Assembly: GCA_040882465.1 (NCBI GenBank)
Contig: JBBEBG010000010.1
Span: 1 to 37,841, forward strand
DNA length: 37,841 nucleotides
Origin: Gemmatimonadota bacterium
Lineage (GTDB): Bacteria > Gemmatimonadota > Gemmatimonadetes > Longimicrobiales > Gaopeijiaceae
Direction: 5' to 3'
Position numbers and translations under genes: made by a program. Each line of letters starts with the position of its first letter. Within the stretch, counting starts at the first letter, position 1. Shown here piece after piece: positions 1-7,702 of the stretch. The notes beneath the pieces are model-generated. The model worked only from the letters and a program-made list of their open reading frames with translations, did not search any database and was not told where the DNA came from.

Positions 1-65
1 GCGTCCCGTACCTGCGAATAAAGCGAGCGGGTAAGTCGCAGTTCAACGGCCAATCTGGATTCTAG

Positions 66-377
66 GTCCTGGACTGCGCGAGAGGTAAAGGTCCTAGTCC
101 CTTCCTTTTCCGCCAAGTGGACACCTTCCTCCCGGCGAAGTGGCTGCGAAAGGCGGAGGAGCTGGCCGGCTTGGACCCGATGGACGGCTCGCTCTGGCAT
201 GCGTACAGGCGACGCTGGGCAACGGTCCGGAAGCATCTGCCCGCCGTGGACGTGGCCGCGGCCGGCGGATGGGCCGGACCCCATACCCTCCAACCCATCT
301 CCCAGCGGCCTGACGAGGACACGATGCACGAGGTCGTGACGGGTGGAGGGCACGTCCGAGAGTCGAAGCGGTCTTGA
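66..377 (+). pseudogene. C-terminal remnant of a tyrosine-type phage integrase
   Basis: The readable part (best from a GTG at 117; the frame is open back to a stop at 63-65) matches the end of a tyrosine recombinase. It has a WLRKAEELAGL helix, then HAYRRRWAT, which carries the HxxR pair of the catalytic core, then VDVAAAGGW and a PDEDTM tail. In this family the nucleophilic tyrosine sits just before the PDE..M tail; here that place reads ISQRPDE, so the tyrosine appears replaced by serine. The N-terminal domain, the first catalytic arginine and a proper start are missing within the window, with an in-frame stop upstream. I read it as a dead fragment. It lies 0.9 kb from the 3' end of a tRNA gene, which fits an old island. 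The opposite-strand reading of 62-421 looks like a shadow. Confidence 0.7.
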
Positions 378-436
378 GGGGGGCGGGCGCCGGCCCGCTC
401 CGGCTTCCCTGGAGGGCCCAAGGGGGCCGCGCCTGT

Positions 437-808
437 CTACCACCTCTCGTTCCCGGCCTCGGCCAACCGATCCAGCAACGCCCGAATACGAGGCTCTGCA
501 GTTGGAATGTCCTCCCGGACCGTCTTCAGGAGGATCTCCACGTCGACGGTCTCGTAGGCGTGGATGAGCTTGTCCCTCATCCCGGCCATCTCTTTCCAGG
601 GGATCGCGGAATCCAGGGCTCGGACAGAGGGCGGCACGCTTTTCGTGGCCTCGCCTACGATTTCGAGAGCTCCCATGACGGAGTCGCGGGTCTTGGGGTC
701 AGCCTCCAGCTCATTGATCGTGCGAACCGCTCCGGCAAATTCCTTGGCAAGAGCCATGTTGTGGAGGGTGTCCTCCAGGGCATCGACGGGATCGCGCTCT
801 GCGGTCAG
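437..808 (-). CDS. hepT: HepT-like RNase toxin (DUF86 family)
   Basis: This is a small all-alpha HepT/DUF86 protein. The diagnostic RX4HXY motif is present as RDKLIHAY (R61, H66, Y68 when counted from the ATG at 757). HepT proteins are ribonuclease or AMP-acceptor toxins silenced by a MntA nucleotidyltransferase, and such a gene lies directly upstream here. The first ATG is at 757, but homologous-looking sequence (RDPVDALEDTLHN) continues in frame upstream of it, back to a CTG at 806-808 that overlaps the stop codon of the antitoxin. The true start is therefore probably near 808 with a non-ATG codon, giving translational coupling; the conservative start is 757. The family assignment is firm and the start is uncertain. 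Confidence 0.82.
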   Translation of the reverse strand: MTAERDPVDALEDTLHNMALAKEFAGAVRTINELEADPKTRDSVMGALEIVGEATKSVPPSVRALDSAIPWKEMAGMRDKLIHAYETVDVEILLKTVREDIPTAEPRIRALLDRLAEAGNERW

Positions 809-1107
809 ACCGGGATGGCCTCCGCCAGGATCCGGTCCCGGAGCCGGGGCTTCAGAGACCTGCGCATGACGAGGTCCACCGGAACACCCAGCCGGTCGGC
901 GATCTCATTCTCCAACCGGATGAACTCGAAGAGGCCAGGCGTCACCGTGAACGTCACCAGGATGTCGAGATCGCTCTCCTCGCGCGCATCCTCCCGGACC
1001 CGTGAGCCGAAGACCTCCAGCGTGTCGACGGAGTAACGCTTTTGGAGCTCGGGGAGGAGGTCCCGCAGGCGTTCCAATACCGGCTCCAGCTTCTCATTGG
1101 TCTTCAT
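805..1107 (-). CDS. mntA: MntA-like minimal nucleotidyltransferase antitoxin
   Basis: This 100-residue protein has the minimal nucleotidyltransferase (Pol beta superfamily) signature: GS at 34-35, then the DxD at D46/D48 (SDLDIL), with a third acidic residue likely at D78 (VPVDLV). MntA antitoxins transfer AMP to a tyrosine of their HepT partner and so inactivate it. The gene is immediately upstream of the HepT gene on the same strand and their ends touch, the usual order for this type VII toxin-antitoxin system. All catalytic residues I can recognise are intact, so the pair is probably functional. It lies between an integrase remnant and a tRNA gene, so it was probably brought in by an island. 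Confidence 0.85.
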   Translation of the reverse strand: MKTNEKLEPVLERLRDLLPELQKRYSVDTLEVFGSRVREDAREESDLDILVTFTVTPGLFEFIRLENEIADRLGVPVDLVMRRSLKPRLRDRILAEAIPV

Positions 1108-1295
1108 GGTGGCCCCCGTGTGTTGCGGACCGCGACGGCCGCCGCTGTGCCATCTGGGCCAATGGCGGCTCTACCCCGCTCGGACCCAAGGAGCCCCTCT
1201 CGAGGTCCTCGCCCAACATACCCACCAACATACCCACGGCCCTTCATCCCTCCGTTATAACGTGTGTAAGTCCTTTATCCACTTTTACTTACAAG

Positions 1296-1368
1296 TGGAG
1301 CCAGCCGGGATCGAACCGGCGACCTCCTGCTTGCAAAGCAGGCGCTCTCCCAACTGAGCTATGGCCCC
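1296..1368 (-). tRNA. tRNA-Ala (anticodon TGC)
   Basis: Read on the minus strand, the gene starts GGGGCCATAGCTCAGTTGG and folds as a full cloverleaf. The 7-bp acceptor stem (GGGGCCA with TGGCTCC, one G-U) is followed by discriminator A. The anticodon stem CCTGC/GCAGG closes the loop TTTGCAA, giving anticodon TGC (1333-1335). The T arm contains GGTTCGATCC. CCA is not encoded. The 3' end faces the integrase remnant and the toxin-antitoxin pair, the usual geometry of an island inserted at a tRNA 3' end. Confidence 0.95.
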
Positions 1369-1433
1369 TCGACGCCGAAAACTACCCCTGACGGGCAGGC
1401 CGAGGAAGTGCAGGTTGGGGGATGGAAGCCACC

Positions 1434-1979
1434 CTACTCGAGCGCGACAAGGACGCGGGCCCGCTGTCCCGAACGGCGATCCGGATTCTCGATCGACAGC
1501 GTCAGGGCGGAGAGGGGCGTATCCGCATACCGTTCGGCCAATTCGCCCGAGTCGGCCATGGCCCCCGCGTTCGTGGGAATGAGGTCCACCTCTGCGCGCC
1601 AGCGCTCGGACCGGCGGTCTCCCCGGCCAGTGGGATACAGGACGACGGCGAAGGTCGCACCGTCCGAGTGCTCGAGCTCCACGTGGGGAGAAATCGTCGT
1701 GGTGCCCCAGTCGTATCCGTTGATGAAATCGCCGAATGGCGTCGCGAGCTGCTCCGTGAAGTTGTGGAGCCGAATGGTCACGGTCACGGTCATCAGGCGA
1801 CCGAGGCTGGGCCGCGTTCGACTCGCCTCCTGAACCCGCTCGACCTCGAAGGCCCACGGGCCCATTTCGATGACCTCGCCGAGCGTTCGGGTTTCGGAGC
1901 TGGAGCATGCGGCGAGGGCGACGATCCCGAACGGGGACAAGGCGCCGAGGCCGCTACGGAAGATCCGCGACCGCGACAT
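1434..1979 (-). CDS. Small lipoprotein, DUF4352-like (uncertain)
   Basis: This 181-residue exported lipoprotein starts MSRSRIFRSG and has a hydrophobic stretch ending in the lipobox LAAC (Cys25), so it should be lipid-anchored. The mature part has alternating beta-strand segments (MTVTVTIRLHN, ATFAVVLYP) typical of small immunoglobulin-like DUF4352-type domains, but I cannot assign a family firmly. The start at 1979 is supported by GGGAGGAG six bases upstream; the same frame stays open far upstream inside the next gene, but that part is shadow. It is the last gene of a five-gene run on the minus strand and lies 49 bp after the TPR lipoprotein, so the two are probably co-transcribed. Function unknown. 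Confidence 0.75.
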   Translation of the reverse strand: MSRSRIFRSGLGALSPFGIVALAACSSSETRTLGEVIEMGPWAFEVERVQEASRTRPSLGRLMTVTVTIRLHNFTEQLATPFGDFINGYDWGTTTISPHVELEHSDGATFAVVLYPTGRGDRRSERWRAEVDLIPTNAGAMADSGELAERYADTPLSALTLSIENPDRRSGQRARVLVALE

Positions 1980-2028
1980 CGAAGTCTCCTCCCGCGGCCA
2001 AGCACGCCGCCTCATGCGCATGGTTCCG

Positions 2029-3702
2029 TTAGCCCTCGGGATACGCCGGCGGCTCGAAATCCGCCGTCTCCCAGACCCGGCGGAACTCCGCTTCGACCTG
2101 GTCGGCCTCGGCTTCCCTTCCCTGCCTCCGGATGGCGACGGAGAGTCCGTGAAAGGACCAGCCGTTCTCCGGGAACTTCGCGAGATCGGCTCGGAACGCC
2201 TGCTCCGCGTCCGCGGGCCGGCCGGCCACGAGGAGTAGCGCACCCAGATCCTGGCGGGTCGGCACGCTCCATTCCGGGGGCTCGCCGTAGAGGAGCGCGT
2301 CCTCGCGAGCCACGGCCTCCTCCATCGCGGCCACGGCGGGTTCGAAGCGACCGGCGGCCGCTTCCGTCCATCCGGTGAGCACCCGCTCCGCGATGCCGAG
2401 CAGATCCGTGGCGGCGTTGAACTCCATCCGCACGCCCTCGAGCGAAGGATCGCTCTGAATCGCCCGGAGCTCGGCCAGCTCACCTTCCGCGCCCGCGACG
2501 TCATTTGAAGCCGCGAAGGCGCGACCCCTCGCGTAGTGCCAGAGACCTCGGGCGTACGGAAACGTCTCGCGCGGCTCCGGCGTGGCCATGATCTCGTCCC
2601 AGCGCGCGAATCGGACCCGGAGCTGGAGCGGGCGGACCGACCAGTGCTGGAGGAAGTCCATCCCCGGGGATCCGAAGAGCGCCTCGGGCAGGAGTCCCGT
2701 GACGTTTTCGGCGGCGGCGATCGCATCCTCGCTTCGCCCGATCATCATCGCCGCGAAGGCGAGGAAGTCGTAGTTGTGCGGATAATAGCCCGCGGTATAC
2801 ATCCCCAAGGCCGGATTCTGGTCCTGGATGTAGGTCTCATCCGCGTGGACCGCGTGCTCGTTCGCTTCCACGGCCTCCAGGTAACGCCCCACCCGGATGT
2901 AGATGTGGCCCGGCATGTGGACGATGTGGCCGGCTCCCGGCATGAGCGCGGCGAGCCGCTCCGCACACGGGACCGCCCGCTCCGGATAGACCTTCTCCAC
3001 GGCGTGAATGAAGAAGTGGCAGGCGCCCGGATGGTCCGGCTCTCGAGCGAGCACCTCTTCGAGGAGTGAAAGCGCATCCGCGATTCCCGGCTGGGGCTCA
3101 CCCTCGGCCGTCCAGTAGTCCCACGGGCGGAGGTCCATGAGCGACTCGGCCGCGAGCGCCGCGATGTCGGCGTCGTCCCGGTAACGCGCCACCAACGCGG
3201 TCATCGCGTCGGCGTAGGCCTGGTCCAGGGCGGCACGGTCGGCCGGCGGGGTCTCGGCGTACCGTACCGCAAGGGCGTCGATCAGGGCCTGCTCGCGCTC
3301 CGAGGCTTCGCTTCGAACGGCAAGAGCGCCCTGCATCGCGGCGTAGGCTGCCACCGCCGACGCCGAGTCCATGGCGAGGTTGATGTTCGGCCCCCAGGAC
3401 AGCGCCTCGCCCCACCAGCAGATCGCGCACTCCGGGTCGAGACGCTGGGCCTCCCGGAACGAGCGGATCGCCTCCGCGTGGTTGAAGGCATAATAGAGCC
3501 GGAGCCCCTGGTCGAAGTACTCCTGGACCTGCGGCTCCCCGGACGAGATCTCGCGGTGGTGGTCGCCGAGGTCGTCGTAGAGGGGCACGGGATCGGCACC
3601 CATCCGCTCGGCGTCCGGAACGTCACCCCCGCATGACGCGAAGGCGAGGGGAAAAGCAGCTGCGACGGTGAGCCTGAGAGCACGAATTCGAAAGGCGCGC
3701 AT
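2029..3702 (-). CDS. TPR-repeat lipoprotein
   Basis: This 557-residue protein has an N-terminal signal peptide with lipobox FASC (Cys24). Most of the rest is tetratricopeptide-like helical hairpins, for example FDQGLRLYYAFNHAEAIRSF near the start and RPADAEQAFRADLAKFPENG near the end. Two cysteines lie close together in PECAICWWGEALSWGPNIN, and several histidines follow (HFFIHAVEK, HIVHMPGHIYI), so metal or haem binding is possible, but this is inference. TPR lipoproteins of this layout are common in environmental bacteria and have no assigned role. The gene is 83 bp downstream of the large BTAD/TPR regulator. Its first 15 codons and leader are duplicated almost exactly at 21476-21528. Confidence 0.8.
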   Translation of the reverse strand: MRAFRIRALRLTVAAAFPLAFASCGGDVPDAERMGADPVPLYDDLGDHHREISSGEPQVQEYFDQGLRLYYAFNHAEAIRSFREAQRLDPECAICWWGEALSWGPNINLAMDSASAVAAYAAMQGALAVRSEASEREQALIDALAVRYAETPPADRAALDQAYADAMTALVARYRDDADIAALAAESLMDLRPWDYWTAEGEPQPGIADALSLLEEVLAREPDHPGACHFFIHAVEKVYPERAVPCAERLAALMPGAGHIVHMPGHIYIRVGRYLEAVEANEHAVHADETYIQDQNPALGMYTAGYYPHNYDFLAFAAMMIGRSEDAIAAAENVTGLLPEALFGSPGMDFLQHWSVRPLQLRVRFARWDEIMATPEPRETFPYARGLWHYARGRAFAASNDVAGAEGELAELRAIQSDPSLEGVRMEFNAATDLLGIAERVLTGWTEAAAGRFEPAVAAMEEAVAREDALLYGEPPEWSVPTRQDLGALLLVAGRPADAEQAFRADLAKFPENGWSFHGLSVAIRRQGREAEADQVEAEFRRVWETADFEPPAYPEG

Positions 3703-3785
3703 GGGAGACCTGCCCGTGATTGGATGGGAGGGGTGCTCCGTCCATATATGATGTCCGTCAAAGGCCGGTCAAGCGCCGACCGAAA

Positions 3786-6700
3786 CTACCGGACTTCTCC
3801 GGCCTCCAGCTTCGCTCCCAGGCGCTTCGCCGCCGCGACGTACCAGAGCATCCCCATCGCTTCGAAGCTCGACGTGCACCGCCGGAGCTCTCCCGCGGCT
3901 TCTTCGAGCCTCCCCCCTTCGGTCAGAACCTCCGCCGCGGCCAGCCGGGTGATCGCTGCCTCGCGCTTCGATTGTTTTTTCGCACTCCGCTCGAGCGCGG
4001 CGTCGATGTGCTTGTCGAAGCCCTTCCAGTCGGGCGGATCTCGGCGTGCGGCCACTCGAGCGAGGGCACGGTGGGCTGGCGGCTCCCCGAGCCAATCGTG
4101 CACCGAACCACGTTCGAGCGCGAGCTCTGCCATTTGTTCGGCCTTCCCGTCGTGACCTGCCATCGCCAGCGCTTCGGCAAGGCAGGCGCGGTTCCACGAC
4201 ATGATGAGATGCGCCCCAGACTCCTCGAGTAGGGCCACGGCCTCGCGCAGAAGCTCGAGCCCTCGTTCCCCCTCTCCCGTGACAAACCGTGCGTAACCTT
4301 CGAGGGTCCGAGAGATCGCGTCGATGTAATTGCTCCCGATTTCCGCCCCGACCTTACGGATCTCCGTGACCTGGGCCAGGCATCCTTCCCAGTCTCCCTG
4401 GAAGAAGTGGAGCATCGCCCCCTGAGTCCGCACCGACCCTTCGACGGAACGCACGCCGAGCTTCTCCACCTGCTCCAGCCCCTCCGCGATCTTCGCCCTG
4501 GCGGCTTCGAATTCACCCCGGTCCGCGTGGATCATCGCCTCGTAGCCGAGGGCGTAGGCGAGCCCCTGTGAGGCCTTCTTCGCCTCGAGAGGCCGCCGCT
4601 GCCTTCCCTTACGGAAGTACACGAGCGCCTCGTCGTATTCGGTGGAGGCCGCGTGGCTGTACCCGATGTTGAGGTAAATCTGCGCGAGGAACCGCTCCTC
4701 CCTCCACATGAGGAGCATCTCCATGCACTCGCCGAGGTGGCGCTGCGCGTCGAGCTGATTGCCAAGCGCATAGTGCGCCCACCCGAGCCAATAGAGCGCT
4801 CGCGCCTCACGCACCGAGTCGTCCAGATCGAGGGCGATCGCGCGCGACTTTTCGAGCACGGCGACGAGCCCCGAGGAAGCGGACTGGATGGAGGCTTCCA
4901 CGAGCTTGAAGCTGAGATCGATCCGGCGCTCGTCCGCGATCCCCGCCTCGTCCAGGAGGCCGATCGCGCGCTGGTAATGTTCGCGCGCGTCCGAGAGGGA
5001 AACGGCCCGTTTCGCCTTGTCCCCCGCCTTCTCTAGATAGGAGACCGCCTTCGTGAGATCCCCGCTCTCCGTGTAGTGGAATGCGAGCTCTTCGACGTCG
5101 GTCTCGATGTCGTCCCCGGTATGTTGGGCTTCGATCGCCTCCGCCGCTTTGCGGTGGAGCTCCTGGCTCCGCGGCTTCGATACGGCGTTGCGCGCCGCGT
5201 CGAGGGTGAGGTCATGCCGGAATTCGAAGGAAGGCTCCCTGGCGCTCGGGACGGCCCGGAGGAGATCCATCGCTTCGAGCCGCTCCAGCGCCTCGGGAAG
5301 CGCTTCGGGGGCGTCGGAGATCTGGCGCAGGAGCCGGACGGTGAGCTCCGCCCCCAGGACCGCCGCAAGCTCGAGGGCTTCCCCGTCCGTGCGCTCCAGG
5401 CGGGCGAGACGCGACCGCAGAACTTCCTCGACGGTCGTGGGAATCGCTGGGGGGTCTAGCGCACGTCGCGTACGGAAGAAGCCTCGGTCGGCTCCTCCCT
5501 CGGCATCCAACACTGCGCGACATGCCTCTTCGATGTGGAAGGGATTCCCGTTCGTCGAGTGGTTCAGGAGGGACACGAGCTCCGGGCGCGCCCCCTCCTC
5601 GCCGAGGAGAGACTGCACCAGCCCGCCGACGTCCGCCGGTTCGAGGGGACCCAGCTCGATCCCGGTGCGCTCCAGGTCGCGCCATTCGGGGGCGAAGTAC
5701 GAGCGATAGCCGATGATGAGGAGCGCGGGCATCTCCGAGATCTGGCTCGCGAGCGCAAGCACCGCGTCGCGGGACGCCTCGTCGGCCCACTGCCAGTCGT
5801 CGAGGAAGAAGATGCGGGGGCATTCCCGCGTGAGCGCTTCGACGATCTGGACGATCTTCCTTTCCACCGCCGCCCGGAGACGCTCGCCCTGAAGGCTCTT
5901 TCCGCTCTCCTCCGCGACATTTCCCATGCCGAGGAGATGGAGGTGCGCACCCCCCTCCTCTACGAGGCCCGGGTCGAGTGCCCGGAGCGTGTCCTCTGCG
6001 ATTCCAGCGAGCTCCCGCGCCGGGACATCGGGAAGGTGGAGCGCGTCCCGGAGGATCGCAGTAATCGGGAAGAAGGGCGCGCTTGCGCGGTGAGGCCGGC
6101 AACGCGTGTGGTGGACCGAAGCTTCGAGAGCGTCCACCCCCTGCCTGAACTTGAAGAAGAGGCTGCTCTTGCCGATTCCCGCCGCGCCCGAAATCGTGAC
6201 GAGCCCCCCATGGCCATCAAGCGCGCGGTCGGCCGCGCCTTCGAGTTGCGCGAGCTCGGCCGTTCTCCCGCGGAATTCCGCGAGCCGGGACTGGAGCCCC
6301 AGCTTCTCGTATGAGTCGGAAATGCGGGAACGGGCAAGGCGGAAGCCGGGATCCCGCTCGACGGCACGTTCCAGGAAGTGCAGCCCCTCGCGAAGGGAGC
6401 CCCCGTCCGGAGCCGAAGCCAGGAATCGACCCCGCAGATAGAGATCGTACGCCTCGGCGTCGTGCGTGGGGACGCGGGATGCGGGCGCCCCGCCGGCGGA
6501 AGAGGTGCCGCGGCCGAGTGCTCGAGCGATTTCCCTTGCGACCTCGCTCTGAATCTCGAACACGTCGTCGAGAGTCCCGTCGTAGGTTTTCGCCCACCGT
6601 GTGGCCTCGGTACGCGCGTCCGTGAGTTGCGCACTCACGCGCAGTCGGCGCCCCGATTTCTGCACGCTTCCCTGGACGATCGTTCCGGCTCCGAATGCCT

Positions 6701-7676
6701 CTCCGACCGCTCCGACCCTTACCCTTCGGCCCCGAAATCGGGCCACGGACATTCGCGGCACGACCGTGAGCGCGGGATCCGACACCAGGGTCGAGCCGAT
6801 CGTTTCGGCGATCCCATCGGCGAAGTACTCGTTTTCCGGGTCGGGGCTCAGATTCTCGAATGGAAGGACGACGACGCGCATCGGATCGAGCGGAGGGGCG
6901 CGTGGCGAGGGAACGGTGGCTCCTCCTCGCGCCGGGTCCTCCTTTCCCGGACTCAATGCGCCGACTTCTCCTTCACGAACGCGGGCGATCAACGCCTCGA
7001 GCCGGGCGGGTGGCGCGGCCCTCAGCTCCCCACGGTGCCGCCGGTCGTATTCCTCGAATTGGCGAAGGGCCTCGGCGCGCCGCCCTGTTCGGGCCAGCGC
7101 TTCGAGGAGTAGGGCCTCGGCTTCTTCGCTCGTTGGGTTCGCCTCCCCCCAGCGACGAGCGATCGCCAGCGCCTCCTCGGCCATCCCCGCCTCGAAGAGC
7201 TCCTTTATTCGGGCTCGAGACGCCGCGCGAAACCCCAGGTCCAGCCGCGGACGGACGACATCCGACCAGTCCTCGAACCCTTTTGTGCCACCGATCGCGT
7301 GCGCTCCGAGAAAAGTCCCACGGTAGAGCGGGAGCGCGCTCGCCCAGTCCTCCGCCTGGACGGCTCGCTCGAACTTGTCGGCATCGGTCTCGACCAGGTC
7401 GGTGACCATCAGCCGATCCGAGCGGCGATCGAGCCAAGTCACCGTTCCGAGAACTCGGTTCAGCTCATAAAGCGTCTGGCTGAGGGAGTGTCTTGCACCC
7501 TTCGCGTCGTCCGCGTTCGGCCAGAACATCTCCAGAAGCGACTCACGAAGCGCCTCGCGCTCGATCGCAAGGTGGACAAGGAGCCCGCACCGGATCGCCT
7601 GACCGGGAAGCTGCTTCACCTCCCGGCCGTCCACCAAGACCCTCAGGTCGCCGAGCGTCTCGATGCGAATGGACAT
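3786..7676 (-). CDS. BTAD/SARP-type regulator fused to TolB-like, AAA ATPase and TPR domains
   Basis: This is a cytoplasmic signal-integration regulator of about 1,296 residues. Domain order: winged-helix DNA-binding domain (IRIETLGDLRVLVDGREV, residues 1-90); BTAD helical repeats (95-250); a TolB/FlgO-like domain beginning VVVLPFENLSPDPENEYF (about 265-395); a short TPR piece; a STAND-like ATPase with Walker A GAAGIGKSS (near 500) and Walker B FFLDDWQWAD (near 625); then many TPR repeats to the end. Such proteins activate transcription when the ATPase/TPR part senses a ligand; the target and ligand here are unknown. I prefer the ATG at 7676 (MSIRIETLGDL) over the GTG at 7685; neither has a clear ribosome binding site. 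It starts about 25 bp after the DyP stop, so co-transcription with the peroxidase is likely. Confidence 0.88.
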   Translation of the reverse strand: MSIRIETLGDLRVLVDGREVKQLPGQAIRCGLLVHLAIEREALRESLLEMFWPNADDAKGARHSLSQTLYELNRVLGTVTWLDRRSDRLMVTDLVETDADKFERAVQAEDWASALPLYRGTFLGAHAIGGTKGFEDWSDVVRPRLDLGFRAASRARIKELFEAGMAEEALAIARRWGEANPTSEEAEALLLEALARTGRRAEALRQFEEYDRRHRGELRAAPPARLEALIARVREGEVGALSPGKEDPARGGATVPSPRAPPLDPMRVVVLPFENLSPDPENEYFADGIAETIGSTLVSDPALTVVPRMSVARFRGRRVRVGAVGEAFGAGTIVQGSVQKSGRRLRVSAQLTDARTEATRWAKTYDGTLDDVFEIQSEVAREIARALGRGTSSAGGAPASRVPTHDAEAYDLYLRGRFLASAPDGGSLREGLHFLERAVERDPGFRLARSRISDSYEKLGLQSRLAEFRGRTAELAQLEGAADRALDGHGGLVTISGAAGIGKSSLFFKFRQGVDALEASVHHTRCRPHRASAPFFPITAILRDALHLPDVPARELAGIAEDTLRALDPGLVEEGGAHLHLLGMGNVAEESGKSLQGERLRAAVERKIVQIVEALTRECPRIFFLDDWQWADEASRDAVLALASQISEMPALLIIGYRSYFAPEWRDLERTGIELGPLEPADVGGLVQSLLGEEGARPELVSLLNHSTNGNPFHIEEACRAVLDAEGGADRGFFRTRRALDPPAIPTTVEEVLRSRLARLERTDGEALELAAVLGAELTVRLLRQISDAPEALPEALERLEAMDLLRAVPSAREPSFEFRHDLTLDAARNAVSKPRSQELHRKAAEAIEAQHTGDDIETDVEELAFHYTESGDLTKAVSYLEKAGDKAKRAVSLSDAREHYQRAIGLLDEAGIADERRIDLSFKLVEASIQSASSGLVAVLEKSRAIALDLDDSVREARALYWLGWAHYALGNQLDAQRHLGECMEMLLMWREERFLAQIYLNIGYSHAASTEYDEALVYFRKGRQRRPLEAKKASQGLAYALGYEAMIHADRGEFEAARAKIAEGLEQVEKLGVRSVEGSVRTQGAMLHFFQGDWEGCLAQVTEIRKVGAEIGSNYIDAISRTLEGYARFVTGEGERGLELLREAVALLEESGAHLIMSWNRACLAEALAMAGHDGKAEQMAELALERGSVHDWLGEPPAHRALARVAARRDPPDWKGFDKHIDAALERSAKKQSKREAAITRLAAAEVLTEGGRLEEAAGELRRCTSSFEAMGMLWYVAAAKRLGAKLEAGEVR

Positions 7677-7702
7677 TGGGGGCACAGGTAGCGGTGGCGT
7701 GA

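Noticed and set aside
1980-2726. N-terminal extension of the small lipoprotein
   Set aside because: It lies in the TPR gene in another frame and lacks domains; the lipobox start with a good ribosome binding site is at 1979.
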